The notes beneath the pieces are model-generated. The model did not search any database and had not been told where the DNA came from. It worked only from the letters and a program-made list of their open reading frames with translations. A stretch of DNA of 64,000 bases, taken from Tetraselmis striata (taxonomy: Eukaryota; Chlorophyta; Chlorodendrophyceae; Chlorodendrales; Chlorodendraceae). A program made the position numbers and the translations under genes. Positions 1-11,108 of the stretch are shown here, piece by piece. The stretch lies in NCBI GenBank assembly GCA_006384855.1, contig VCJN01001313.1, positions 34,369 through 98,368 on the forward strand, read 5' to 3'. Every line of letters begins with the position of its first letter. Within the stretch, counting starts at the first letter, position 1.

Positions 1-477
1 ACCGACATGCGCTCGCTTAGCCACAGGCTGCTGGACACCCCCGTCTATGCTGTCTCATATAGTCGGGCGGGTCTGGGGTTGACAATGTAATCAACATTGT
101 CATTTATTACATTCATCTATGTGCCATAATATTCAGCTATATGCCGTGGTCTTCTATGCATCCTCCTGCATCTATATTAACGGCCTATTTGCTGCCCCAG
201 CCTTGTCTACAGTACTGCACAAAGTACTGTCACAGTCCCCCCTTTTTTCACCTGAAGGTGGGGGTGCCCAATACCTATAGAAGTTCATCTAAAAGATGTT
301 TTTAGTTGCCCTGGCTGTTCCTGCATGCTTACAAGGCACAAACACGATGTTTCCTTGTTATTTGTTTCATGGCAGTACTTTAGCAGTACTGCAGAGGAAG
401 GAAGTATTTCCAAAGGGGGGGGGGCCCAAAAAAAGGGGGAGGGGCACCAAAGACAACGGATAAAATCTTCCAGGCCT
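1..477. other. Intergenic, no gene seen
   Basis: No coding region or known element is recognisable here. A short inverted repeat (TTGACAATG...CATTGTCA) lies near 81-103, and short G and A runs occur near 414-440. This is the left flank of the tandem repeat that begins at about 478. Confidence 0.5.
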
Positions 478-2871
478 TACAAAATAATACGTCTCTTTTG
501 AAAAATAAATTACTGACAAATCTAACGCTAAAAGCATTATTACCCGGAAACAACAGTATTATTACAAGATCAACACTGCAAGCCGGCTAAAAGCGGCCCG
601 CATCCCGCACCACGCTCAACCCAAGAGGTAGGGGCACCTCCACAGATCCCCCGCGCGAAGCGCCGCTTAGTTCCCCTACCTCTTGGGTTGAGCGGAGGAA
701 AAGGAGAGCCGCGTCCGAAATCGCCTGGAATACGAGAGAATCGATACCGGTTACACTACGGTTTTATCACGGATTTTTAGGCGTCCGTCCTCCGTCCTCC
801 GTCCTCCGTCCTCCGTCCTCGTGAGCTGCGTCTTCGTGAATGAACCGTCATACGTTCGATATGTGCTCGTTTGATTTCTAGGCACTCCCACCACAGTCCG
901 TAAAAATCCTGCGACTAAGACGGATCTATCGCGAATTATACCGGAAACATACTGCAAAAATCACGAATGTCCTCCGTCCGTCCTGTCACATACGCGCTTC
1001 GCGTATGAACCGTCATACGTTCGGTTTTCGCTCGTTTGATTTCACGGTACTGGTACGTGTACGGTAACATTCTGAATGGATGCGCGTGTATTCTAGCCCA
1101 GGCACGTCATATATTCGTCTAAAACGCCAAAATAACGCGGTACCGCAGCGCGTTTTTACTGCTACTCAATCAGCAAGCGAGACTCGCCCTCTATATTTAT
1201 ACAGCGACTATATACACGGTGGTCCGAGGATATGCTGTAACATGATGGTGTAAAAAGGGGTCGCCGCAGTGCGGGGGCAGTGCGCCGACCCGGGGCCCGG
1301 CGTCCGTCGACGGACGGGCCACGGTCGAACGACGGCGTCCGGCGTCCGGTGCCGGTACAGGCGGCGGGCGTGGCGATTCGCGCCGTGCCCGCCCCGTAGA
1401 CCTGACGACCGGCCCGACCTGCGCGGCCTCGTGCGGGATGCGGGCCGCCTGTAGGCGGCTTGTACTGTATTGCTGATCTTGTAGTGCTGCTTTTTTTTTT
1501 TTTTGGGTAATACAACTTTTAGCGGTGGGTTGGGTACCGGCCTTTTTGTAATGCACACCAGTAGTCAGCGGCCCGCTTTTACGCGGCTTGCAGATTTAAT
1601 CTGTTTTACAAAATAATACGTCTCTTTCGAAAAATAAATTACTGACAAATCTAACGCTAAATGCATTATTACCCGGAAACAACAGTATTACAAGATCAAC
1701 ACTGCAAGCCGGCTAAAAGCGGCCCGCATCCCGCACCACGCTCAACCCAAGAGGTAGGGGCACCTCCACAGATCCCCGGCGCGAAGCGCCGCTTAGTGTA
1801 CATTATTATGAAATATACACCTGCTATGCTATCGCGACAGCATAGATTTACGGCGGCGTGATAAGTCTATTCCCCTACCTCTTGGGTTGAGCGGAGGAAA
1901 AGGAGAGCCGCGTCCGAAATCGCCTGGAATACGTGAGAATCGATACCGGTCGCAATACGTTTTTTTCACGGAATTTTAGGCGTCCTCCGTTCTCCGTCCT
2001 CCGTCCTCGTGTGCTGCGTCTTCGTGAATGAACCGTCATACGTTCGATCTGTGCTCGTTTGATTTCTAGGCACTCCCACCACAGTCCGTTAATATCCTGC
2101 GACTAAGACGAATCTATCGTGAATTATACCGGAAACATACTGCAAAAATCACGAATGTCCTCCGTCCGTCCTGTCACACACGCGCTTCGCGTATGAACCG
2201 TCATATGTTCGGTTTTCGCTCGTTTGATTTCACGGTACTGGTACGTGAAAGGTAACATTCTGAATGGATGCGCGTGTATTCTAGCCCAGGCACGTCATAT
2301 ATTCGTCTAAAACGCCAAAATAACGCGGTACCGCAGCGCGTTTTTACGCGTTTTTATTCCTACCTATATACGGTAGTCCAAGTATGGTGCTGTAAAAAGG
2401 GGTCGCCGCGGTGCGGGGGCAGTCCGCCAACCCGGGGCCCGGCGTCCGTCGTCGGACGGGCGACGGTCGAACGACGGCGTCCGGCGTCCGGTGCCGGTAC
2501 AGGCGGCGGGCATGGCGATTCGCGCCGTGCCCGCCCCGTAGACCTGACGACCGGCCTGCGCGGCCTCGTGCGGGATGCGGGCCGCCTGTAGGCGGCTTGT
2601 ACTGTATTGCTGATCTTGTAGTGCTGCTTTTTTTTTTTTTGGTAATACAACTTTTAGCGGTGGGTTGGGAACTGGCCTTTTTGTAATGCACACCAGTAGT
2701 CAGCGGCCCGCTTTTACGCGGCTTGCAGATTTAATCCCTTTTACAAATTAAAACGTCTCTTTTTGAAAAATAAATTACTGACAAATCTAACGCTAAAAGC
2801 ATTTGTTTTCGCCCCCGGGAAGCTAAAAGCATTATTACCCGGAAACAACAGTATTACAATATCAACACTAC

Positions 2872-3515
2872 TTGAGTGGAGGCCACTAGCCGCGCGCGAT
2901 GCCGCTAAACTAGTAAAGGCATCGGTGTGGGCGCGTTACGAATCGTCGGTATCGTTAGCACGCAATAACACCTGGGGTATATATGTCCAGGCGTCCTATG
3001 CGTCAAACCCGTTGCCACAGTACGGTGTGGGTGTCCCCGCGGGGGTTGTGGCCGGGTTGCACATTATGATACAATTACGCACCCGAGTATTTCCCACTGC
3101 CCGCCGATTGGCCCGGATTCATGCCATGCCTGAGCGGTTCCTTGAACACTGCCCTGCATGTGGCGGAGGTGAATCTGAGACTATCGAACATATGTTGGTG
3201 GAGTGCCCGCGGTGGGGGTATCACCGTCATAATTTTGGGTTGTTAGTTCCGGAGTTCAGGGATTTTATTAGTAGTCAGGTTAGTGCGTCAACACCTGAGG
3301 ACTTAACTGCCTTTATTTTGGGCGGGGTCCCCCCCTCCCTTCACGGCGCCCTGGATTTTACTGGGAATGGGAAATTTTTCCAGCTATGGCGTCGGGCCCT
3401 CCCTCACATTGCCTTTTTTGTTGCACATGTATCGCACTCCCGAAATGCTTTGCTCCGCGGGTTGGGGCTTGCCCCAACTCGCATTACTCGAATGGGCCGA
3501 CGCCCAAACGGGTAG
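2872..3515 (+). pseudogene. LINE ORF2 C-terminal fragment with CCHC zinc knuckle
   Basis: About 214 codons are open, in phase with an artificial upstream start in the flanking repeat, and end at 3515. The conserved part is the zinc knuckle CPACGGGESETIEHMLVEC (C-x2-C-x9-H-x4-C), typical of the C-terminus of LINE reverse-transcriptase polyproteins. It is preceded by a basic stretch with RTRVFPTARRLARIHAMP. No polymerase motif is left, so this is only the tail of the retrotransposon protein and cannot act on its own. The real upstream sequence was lost at insertion. Confidence 0.75.
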
Positions 3516-3764
3516 GGCGGACCTTTCGTGGTCAGTGCCGGGTATTTTGATGGCAGTGTTTTAGACGGTGATCCAACAGTGTTGGAAATTCCGTCACTGG
3601 CCTCTAATTAGTCTTGCGAAATGCTTCGGAAATTTGCTTGATGACTATAACGGAGCGTCGCCTACCCAGGGCTTTCCGTAACTGGATTGCTGCCTAAACG
3701 GCCGTCGTAGAGACGCTGCAAGGGTTTCACTGGTGCCAGTCCTGTCCCGGGGGCGAAAAAAAAA
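2872..3764 (+). mobile_element. 5'-truncated non-LTR retrotransposon (LINE) insertion
   Basis: This block interrupts the third tandem-repeat copy exactly between AACACTAC at 2864-2871 and AACACTAC at 3765-3772, an 8-bp target-site duplication. It ends in an A-run (3756-3766) after the tail GGTTTCACTGGTGCCAGTCC. The 5' part (endonuclease and most of the reverse transcriptase) is missing, as is usual for target-primed reverse transcription that aborts early. A second copy of the same 3' tail, only ~80 bp long, lies at 47763-47841, so the family has been active more than once. Confidence 0.85.
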
Positions 3765-3896
3765 AACACTACAAGCCGGCTAAAAGCGGCCGCCCGCATC
3801 CCGCACCAGGCTCAATCCAAGAGGTAGGGGCACCTCCACAAATCCCCGGCGCGAAGCGCCGCTTAGTCACGATAGCCGCGACAAATCTAGTCGCTA

Positions 3897-4720
3897 TATC
3901 ACGCGCGGTATTATCATTACCGTATTTCGCCCTCTACCCGTACTCGTACCCCCGCGGTACCGTGATAGTTACTAACGACTATATCACGGCCCGGATATGT
4001 CCAACCCGGCTACGCGGCGCGCTTGCGCGAGCAAACCAAGTTAGGGTTGACGCCTGCTCGTCCCAGCCCGTGGCAAGGCGACACCGCTTCGTCCCGTGCG
4101 TCGTCGAGGAGGGCGGGCGTCTGGGCGAGCACCTGCTCGCTCTACTCAAGGAGCTTGCGGAGCGCGGCATCGCAAGCGGCCACCTGAAGCAACCCCCCTC
4201 GTGGCGTGAGCTCCGGCCAGCCGCCCTGGTTGTTCACTGGATACGGAAGTGGACTGCGAAGCTTTCTGTGGCACTGCACATATTTCTCGCCGAATATCTC
4301 TGTCGGCACACCGGAAGCCGTCCCTTCTGCTGCGGCGGAAGATCGTTTAGGCCGGCCGGCCGACGATTACCTGCCGCATCGCCGGGCTCCGCGGCCCGGC
4401 GCTAAGAGGGTTCTGCTTAAATGTAGCAGGCTTTTTCCTTCCCCAGTACTTTGCGTGCATTCTCTGGACGCTCTCCCTGTAACCAAAAAGATCAACTATT
4501 TCACGATGAGGGATAACTTCGTCGAAGCCAGGCGATGTCGTAAGGCAGAAGTTCTTATTATCTTCCGTAAACGAAAGCTCCTACAGCGCAGAAATCGCAC
4601 GGAGGTGCCGGAATGCCCCGGCTGTAGGAAACCGGCCGCGGCTCGCCGTTATCGTCATTCGTCGGTCGAGCCATTTCTCACCCATATAATGGTGGGAGGA
4701 ACGTTGGAGCTTATTACTCC

Positions 4721-4757
<37 letters not shown>

Positions 4758-6018
4758 ACTTTCGTTGCACGAGCTACATTCTTCCAACGGAGCGGCTCCC
4801 CCCCAGGTAGGGACGACCATGGCGGGTGCCGATTATTAGCCATCGCACGCCACCCCCTATCCCCCTACCGTCCCCGTTTGCCCGTGTGCCATTGACGCGC
4901 GACTTGCGTGCTTGCCGAACACGTCACGCCCGTGCGACATGCCCGCCCGTACTCGCTTGTCGACTGTTTGACGAAGCGTGTGTCGCGATGCCCACTCAAC
5001 GACCTATCTACGCGTCAAAGAGCCGCGCAGACGCTCGCTCACGCACCCCGGTGCCATGACCGCCGCTCATATTATCGAGCATGTTTCTTCTGGTACACTG
5101 GCCCCATTAGCCACCGGTTCATGGGTGCAGAGCATCGAACGAATAGGCGGCGGTTGTTGAGGCCGCAGCCTTGCCGGTTGCCCCGGGAGGCGAGCGAGTC
5201 TTGGCGCGACATATGAGGCTTGGACTCGGGGCAGCTCACAACGTCTATCTCGGGCGCGGGGATGCCTCTGACGCTCAGTCCGTGCGGCTGGCTAGTCGGC
5301 GGCGTGCTAGCGGCGCCAGAGGCCGACGGTGAAACCGTTGGCGGGGCATGCGGGGGCAAGGACGGCGGTGGTCGCATGCTGCTGCACAAGCTCAGCAGTA
5401 GTAGCGCAAGCATGCTCATGCGCTCCACCATCTCAAGCATGATCCGCGATATCGCCGAGACGATCGATGAGGCCTGGTTGAGCAGAGTGCAACAGCACGC
5501 GCGGCGGCACACGCACGGCAACGCGCTCGGCCAGCCGGCGTCGACGTCACCTGCATCGCCAGTTCCTCCAACGATAGCAGCTGCCGAGTAGTGTGGCAGG
5601 TCAGCTGCATCCATGGCCTCATGGCCAAACTCGAAGGCGCGGCGGAGCTGTAGGGTTATCGGCCGCTCACGACCACAAGCCAAAAGCGACCACTCATCCT
5701 CCCCATCAGCGCGCGCTTGGTAGCACGTCGGCTTGGTTAATTCCTTGGGTAATTCCGTAATTTGCAATGCATTTGCATCATTGGCAATCCGAGCTCAAGT
5801 GGGATGCGCGCCGCCAAAATCGTTCGACGCCCTCATGACTGCAGATATCATGATCATTGCCATGCATGATGCATTCTCTCGAGCGCCAAGTCCATCTATT
5901 CAGCTAGCTCAGCATTAAGCTATTTACACCCCCTCTAATCAACCCGAAGATCCCACTATGTAGTTATAATCACACATCCTCTTCCCCAAGATGCGGGACT
6001 TGACCCTCAAAGTGTACT
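3897..6018. other. No confidently identifiable gene; contains a 34-bp poly-C run
   Basis: I recognise no gene family here. A run of 34 C lies at 4724-4757. A 231-codon minus-strand frame (5072-5767) begins with a plausible acidic, low-bias N-terminus (MQITELPKELTKP) and contains a hydrophobic/leucine-rich middle near 5380-5480. The opposite strand is open for 123 codons over the same bases, so GC bias may explain both. It could be a degraded element-encoded protein. I do not assign a function. Confidence 0.4.
4724..4757 (+). repeat. Poly-C run, 34 bases
   Basis: Longest uninterrupted C-run in the window; in the gene-poor stretch 3.9-6.0 kb. Confidence 0.98.
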
Positions 6019-6019
6019 A

Positions 6020-6370
6020 TGCAGCACGGCATCGCACATACAGCGCTGCCGTGCTGCAAGAAACAGAAATTTAATATATACTGCAACGTAGCAATGCCGG
6101 CAGCAGTCAAGGGACTCCGCAGCACGGCATCGCACATACAACGCTGCCGTGCTGCAAAAAACAAGAACACAATACAAGCTGCAGCGCAGCAATGCCGGCA
6201 GCACCCAGGGGACTCTGCAGCACGTCATCGCACATACCACGCTGCCGTGCTTCAAAAAACATAAATACAATTCAAAATGTAGCGCAACAATAATGCCGGC
6301 AGCAATCAGGGGACTGTTGTTGCGCGGCGGTGCACTCTGTAGCACGGCATCTTACATTCAACGCTGTTGT
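6020..6370. repeat. ~98-bp tandem repeat, four copies
   Basis: The motif GCAGCACGGCATCGCACATA, followed by CGCTGCCGTGCTGCA and a CAATGCCGGCAGCA block, starts at about 6021, 6120, 6217 and 6340. Spacing is 97-99 bp and then 123 bp. The third and fourth copies are more diverged. Each unit contains the near-palindromic pair GCAGCACGGCA / TGCCGTGCTGC and could fold into a hairpin. Open frames across it are repeat artefacts. Confidence 0.85.
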
Positions 6371-6673
6371 GCACAACTCATCCCCTTCTCCATCGAAATC
6401 AGACGCAAAACGGTCAGATTCCATCATGTAGGGGCCCAAAATATGCAATGGGCCCACGTCGGGGCGGTGGATGGGAAAGGTGAGTGTGCATGCAACCGTT
6501 CTGCGCGGCTCAATACGGGTGGGCCAATGGTGGTCCACGAATGAGTATATTGCGCGGGTATATTGCGCGAAACGCACGCCCGTTTCCTTTGCAAATGATA
6601 ACTCCCGGTCGCGGCGGGTACCCGTACTGTACCGTCAAGGGATGCCCGAGTTCCGTTCGCGGAAGATGACTTC

Positions 6674-6897
6674 TGTGAGGATATATCCTATACCCTCACT
6701 AACCCTAATCAACAGTAGCACACGTTAAGGCGCGTAGCGCGCGCACCACTTGTAGTGGCTACGCCTGCGCCCTGTCGTCCGCACTGCGCCCGCTGATGTA
6801 TCAGCGCGGCGCCCTGCCGGACTGTAATCAGACAATACTCACCCTCACAGCCTCAGAGTAGCACAGACTCCTGGCACCATAAGCGCATCCCCTCACA
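6674..6897 (+). repeat. Left LTR
   Basis: A 224-bp direct repeat of 7635-7858, starting TGTGAGG and ending CCTCACA. The copies differ at only a few positions (for example GTGGCTACG against GTGGCTGCG, GATGTAT against GATATAT, and CTGGCACC against CTGCCACC), suggesting a fairly recent insertion. Confidence 0.95.
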
Positions 6898-6898
6898 T

Positions 6899-7498
6899 TT
6901 GGTGCTTCTACGGCGCTACCCAGCAATCGATATTGTAAATCCCAAAACTGGAGTGAGAGAAACTACCATAGACATTCTGTCAAAAATCCAAGATATACAC
7001 AATTTGGTGCATGAAAATATCATAATTGCCAAAGAATACCAAAGGCACTACTATGATAAAGACAATAAGCAGCCGATAACGTTTCAGATCGGTGATAAGA
7101 TAATGATAAAAACTGACGATATGATCATAAGAGGACAGAAGTGTCCCAAGCTCAAACAACGATATGTAGGACCATATGAGGTCATCGAACAGGTGAACCC
7201 TCAGGCCTACAGAATACAATTACCACCTGAGCTTGAGTGCCACCCAGTGTTTCATGTCTCAAAGTTGAGACTCTGGGATACTTTATCTGCGCAAACAGAC
7301 ATTCCTGATGCCTTGATTGGCAGACAGACGCGCAGAACTGATGACCCAATCATTGCGGACATCACTGACTTTAAATTGGCACTATACCCACGACTATAGG
7401 CAAAGGGCAAAGCCTTGCTGTTCAAAGTAAGGTTCCATAATTTTCCAGCAACTGGAGATGACTGGATGCCCTATGAAACGATGCATATTCACCGCTGA
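6899..7498 (+). pseudogene. Ty3/gypsy integrase C-terminus (GPY/F) plus chromodomain-like tail
   Basis: The frame is open from just inside the left LTR. Residues about 95-145 match the GPY/F module at the end of gypsy integrases: KLKQRYVGPYEVIEQV, then AYRIQLPPELECHPVFHVSK. An in-frame TAG at 7397-7399 interrupts it. The same frame continues to TGA at 7496-7498 with a chromodomain-like strand pattern (ALLFKVRFHNFP and DDWMPYE), which in intact elements helps target insertion to chromatin. Catalytic DDE residues and all upstream pol domains are missing. It is a remnant with no expected enzyme activity. Confidence 0.85.
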
Positions 7499-7634
7499 TG
7501 CAGCTTTATATGATGTCAGAACGATACAAACATATCTCGACCTCACCAGCATACCTTGCTGCTAAGGCGAGCCACCCGCAAAGGTTTCCACCGTCGTGAA
7601 TCTGCTGGCTCAGATTCATCAGAGCGGGGTGGAA

Positions 7635-7858
7635 TGTGAGGATATATCCTATACCCTCACTAACCCTAATCAACAGTAGCACACGTTAAGGCGCGTAGCG
7701 CGCGCACCACTTGTAGTGGCTGCGCCTGCGCCCTGTCGTCCGCACTGCGCCCGCTGATATATCAGCGCGGCGCCCTGCCGGACTGTAATCAGACAATACT
7801 CACCCTCACAGCCTCAGAGTAGCACAGACTCCTGCCACCATAAGCGCATCCCCTCACA
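7635..7858 (+). repeat. Right LTR
   Basis: A 224-bp direct repeat of the left LTR, preceded by a purine-rich tract and followed immediately by the ACTTC target duplication. Confidence 0.95.
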
Positions 7859-7863
7859 ACTTC

Positions 7864-8400
7864 TGCCTAAGGAATGCTACTTTCGCGTTTCGTACCACAC
7901 CATGCACGTACGGTTGAAAGGGAGGTAGGTGGGGAAGATTAGCCAAAAAGTAGTGCGCATGCCAGTTACACGGAATAAAGGGCGAGGTACTTGCGGGAAA
8001 GAGCCACAAAAGCGGGAGGGAGGGCGGGTTGTGCGGGCAAGAGGCCGGCACAATACTAAGAGAGTGGTCCAATCTAGCGGACGATGATGATTTTACAAGA
8101 TTTGATGGGTACGGGGGTGTCCGCTGTTTTCGCCGCGGGCGGCACGCAAAGTGCCACACATTAGCTTCTCAATGCTACATCACAAGGACCGCACGTGGTC
8201 GATTACTTGCGTGGCGCAGAGATCGAGGGCAGCTAGTGTCGACACCCGCATACCCTATAGGTGCAGGGACGGAAAAAGGAATCAAACCCCAAGAACACAG
8301 CCCTAAACATTTCAAAGGGAGGTAGGCAGGGAAGATTAGCCACCTCGTTATGCAGGACTGCGGAGGGGGCGGGGCGGCGTCCGACGGAGCGGGGGCGCTG
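7864..8400. other. Spacer with a short direct repeat
   Basis: No gene is recognised. A ~30-bp sequence (TGAAAGGGAGGTAGG...GGGAAGATTAGCC) occurs at about 7911-7942 and again at about 8309-8340 with one short variable stretch, bracketing ~370 bp. It may mark the border of a small element, but no terminal inversion was found. Confidence 0.4.
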
Positions 8401-8401
8401 T

Positions 8402-9824
8402 CGAGAAGGCTGCGAAGCACCACAGCGGGGGAGAGCAAACCGAACAGAAGCGCTGCATCGCGGGTGGGAGGCGTAGTCGCGTCGATGTAGTCGTTGCTTC
8501 CTCCGTAATTGCGGGCCCAACCGCCCCGGTGGCGGATTTTGTCCAGGGGGGGGGCACGCCTACTACGTTTGCGCCAGACGCCGCGCCCTTACGTAAGGAG
8601 TGTGAGGTCCACACGAACCCTTCAAGCTGGGGGAAGGGGGGGGGGGGGGGTGCTCGATTGATGCGGCCGACGGCCCGCTTGAGCTAGTCGCCGAGAGTGA
8701 AGGCGTTCCACGTCATGAGGGGCGGGGTAGCCATGTCGCCGGGGACCGCCCGCAATACTCGGTCAGGTTGCATGGCGGTGGGGGCTGCCCGGAACGTCGC
8801 GTCGCAGTAGGCGATCAAGCGGCGGAGAAGGGATGTCCAAGCGGGCACGGCGGTGGCAGGGATTTCGAGTAGGGGCTTAAAATCCGTCTCGATGCTTGCG
8901 ATGTCCCCCCTTCTCGCGGTTGACGAAGCGGGTGATGTTGTGGGTCTCCACGGCTATGTTGCGGAGTCGGCAGGAGATGATGGAGTCACCACGGGAGTAA
9001 AACATAAATGTTGGACACACCGCGACGCCCTCGCGGAGGATGCTGCCGTAGCCGGGGGTGGTCCTGGGAAGGTTAGCAAGGTCGTCGAGGATGTCTGTGA
9101 TGACGTCGCATGGAAGGGGGGCGCGCCGCAGCCCCTCGCTAGTCTTGAGTTGACGGATTTGAAGTGCGCGCTTCCTATCGCCGATGGCTGGGCTGGTGGC
9201 CGGTTCGTCATCCCGACCGGTTTGACGCAGGAAGGTGTTGATGGCCGAGAGGTAGGGTTGCAGAGAGCCGGCGCCAATGGTGCGGCGCTTTGGAATCCAG
9301 CAGGCCAGGTAGCGGACGCATGTAGACTCGGTGCCGTCCAGGAAGGAGATGCTTTCTTCGTCGATGAATACCTCGGCGAAGAGGCGAATCTTGCCTTTTT
9401 CGTAGTTGGAGTCGTAGGTGTTGGCCGTGAGCGAGGTAGTCAACATGTCGAGCACCTTGGCGCCCCTTGTCGTCCGTGCCGTAGAGGTCCGTACGCCGCT
9501 GATGGGTTCGCCGCTGCCGAGGGTGGTGCTCGCCGGGTGGTGACAACATAGCCAGGTGTAGCACCAAGCCGATGCTAGGCGGGCAAGGCATTGTAGCCGT
9601 TGACCTCGTAGCGAGCGTAGCGTGAGTGAATACCTGGCTCGTCTAGTTGTCCGCCACAGGCTGCTGCGCGGCCGACGGACGAAGAGGGTTAGCGCGGCAA
9701 GTAGTCCGGGGGGGGGGGGGGGGGGGGGGGGGCAGAAAGAGGGAGTCAGTGTAGAGCTTATGTGGAAGAACTGAGTAGAGCCGGATAGGTTGACCCCGGC
9801 GAGGGTTAGTAGGGGAAGGAACAA
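8402..9824 (-). pseudogene. Tyrosine recombinase gene, decayed (DIRS- or Crypton-type)
   Basis: Read leftward, the 9824-8877 frame carries the N-terminal SAM-like core-binding domain (YEKGKIRLFAEVFIDEES, then SLQPYLSAINTFLRQTGR). After an extra G in a G-run near 8905 the protein continues in another frame to about 8685. A separate exon beginning near 8614 carries the catalytic box TSHSLRKGAASGANVVG (HxxR). After a missing base in a C-run near 8550 it ends with GGW...NDYID, the likely nucleophile tyrosine. The two blocks are separated by an unspliced-looking segment holding a poly-C run and CCCCCAG. DIRS, PAT, Ngaro and Crypton elements all use such recombinases. No reverse transcriptase lies beside it, so its parent element is unclear. 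Confidence 0.7.
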
Positions 9825-9834
9825 TTAATTATTA

Positions 9835-10254
9835 TCTGAGAAATAATTCTGTATGAACTGAGAAATATTGAATTATTTCTCAGTACTCGTACTCGCGGCG
9901 TTGTTCCGAGAAATTTAAAATTTATTTCTCAGTTCTTACAAGTACGGCGCTGCGCGTCCGGGTCTGGATGTATCATCTGAGAAATATACTATTTTAGCTA
10001 ACACGCTGTATGTAAAGTTTGCAAATATTTCCCGAAACTTCGCATAGTCGCCTGGGCTGCGCGCGCGGACATAAGGCCGTATTATATTGTTCGCGTCGCC
10101 ATTCCCCGCGCGGGCCGGCACAGCGCGTCGGCACAGCGCACACACCCGCCGCCATCGCCTGCGCCAGGGTTCCCGCCTACTCGATCTCTCCACGACACAG
10201 GTGTCGCCAACCGCCCTTGTCACGCAGTGACCTCCCCGTCTGTGGGTTCCGCGG

Positions 10255-10290
<36 letters not shown>

Positions 10291-10639
10291 GAAGCGGGCG
10301 GAACCGGGCGGCGGTGGGGCGGCGGGCGGCGGGCGGCGGGCGGAGGTCGCGGGCTGGTAGCAGTCGCTACTCGCTACCCCCGGAGTAAGAGCGCATGTAG
10401 CGAGTAGCGACTACTTATTTGGTTTGCATAACTTACCCGCGCGCTGAAATCATGTTCTAGAACCCCAAATAAATTAATTGTTTTGCGGAAAGTTTTTCAT
10501 GAAAATGCATTTTTGCGTATATCTCAGTAAGTGATACAATATTTCTCAGAAAATGATTTCTTACAAATTATTTCTCAGTTCATACCAAAAAATATTTCTC
10601 AATTAATATTTCTCAGTTCTTCCAAAATTATTTCTCAGA
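9835..10639. mobile_element. ~0.8-kb non-autonomous DNA transposon with subterminal repeats
   Basis: The ends match in inverted orientation: TCTGAGAAATAATT..TG..GAACTGAGAAATATT at 9835 and its complement ending at 10639. About ten further copies of CTGAGAAATA (or TATTTCTCAG) cluster in both orientations within ~150 bp of each end (9836-9990 and 10520-10639). Such clusters are known as transposase-binding subterminal repeats in hAT and related elements. The interior has a 32-bp G-run (10258-10289) and a perfect 16-bp inverted repeat AGTCGCTACTCGCTAC at 10362-10377 against 10397-10412. No transposase is encoded. I could not define a target duplication. Confidence 0.7.
10258..10289 (+). repeat. 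Poly-G run, 32 bases
   Basis: Inside the 0.8-kb non-autonomous transposon, next to GGCGGGC repeats. Confidence 0.98.
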
Positions 10640-11108
10640 AAAATAGTGACAAAATTTTGGTTCAGCAAATAGTTCATAGACACAGGATGGCTCGCGTAGG
10701 AGGGTCAGCGGTGATGGAGTCCCGCTCTTGCCGACAACTCTAATGCAGCGTTGCTTGGAAGGCGCGCCCGGAGCCCCGGAGGCGTGTCCTCAAAACACAG
10801 ATGCATGGGGTCGGCACGGTGGAGCACCCCATCATTTCGGCCCTGTCGACCGTAGGGGCCTCAGTTTTGGTCTTGCCCTTACCACAGTCCTTCGTGACGT
10901 CCTTTGTGAAGGTGGCTCGTGGTGCCGCCGCCTCTCGCCCCGGGCGCGTAGTTTTGAAGTTTTTGCGGCTGACGCCGCCGTCCCGGTCGCGGTTGTTGCG
11001 CCGGAGGGCGCCACCGAAGCGCTGACGGGCGGTGGTCTTCGCGGCGCTAGCGATGTTGGCGTCGTAGGCGCGGTCCTTGTAGAGCTCCAATACGGGGTAT
11101 TCGCGGCG
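10640..11108. other. Spacer, no recognised gene
   Basis: GC-rich DNA. A minus-strand frame at 10740-11090 is open for 116 codons and is rich in R, K and T, but nothing is recognisable and the other strand is open too. It could be part of the degraded element-like sequence that continues to 12450. Confidence 0.3.

Larger units (their letters stand above)
478..3896. repeat. 1.13-kb tandem repeat array (two full copies plus an interrupted third)
   Basis: The marker CGTCTCTTT...AAATAAATTACTGACAAATC recurs at 490, 1619 and 2754, giving a period of 1129-1135 bp. Each unit holds a foldback (arms 615-634 and 673-692 in copy 1) around GCGCGAAGCGCCGC, a stretch of CCGTCCT repeats (about 781-825 in copy 1), a very GC-rich block and a T-run followed by TTTTTGTAATGCACACCAGTA. 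Copy 2 differs by a ~74-bp insertion in the foldback at about 1797-1870. Copy 3 is split by a LINE at 2872-3764 and its remainder runs to about 3896. Unit ends carry AAGCCGGCTAAAAGCGGCCCGC and its near inverse, so the unit may derive from a DNA transposon. Related fragments occur at 39740-39860. Open frames inside are low-complexity shadows of the GC-rich block and are not called genes. Confidence 0.85.
6674..7858 (+). mobile_element. Internally deleted Ty3/gypsy-type LTR retrotransposon
   Basis: Two 224-bp LTRs (6674-6897 and 7635-7858) begin TGTGAGG and end CCTCACA. They flank only ~737 bp of internal DNA. The element is bordered by a perfect 5-bp duplication ACTTC (6669-6673 and 7859-7863), so both ends are exact. 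Purine-rich AGAGCGGGGTGGAA directly precedes the right LTR, as a polypurine tract should. Gag, protease, RT and RNase H are absent. Only the integrase C-terminus and a chromodomain-like tail remain, so the element cannot move without help. Confidence 0.93.

Noticed and set aside
1162..1558. Overlapping 110-120-codon frames in the first repeat units
   Set aside because: All three frames of a GC-rich repeat block are open on one strand, and the same frames recur in copy 2. This is composition, not coding.
4581..4843. Glycine-run protein opposite the poly-C tract
   Set aside because: The open frame is created by the homopolymer itself.
5220..5591. 123-codon plus-strand frame opposite the 5072-5767 frame
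   Set aside because: Both strands are open over the same GC-rich bases and neither shows a known motif.
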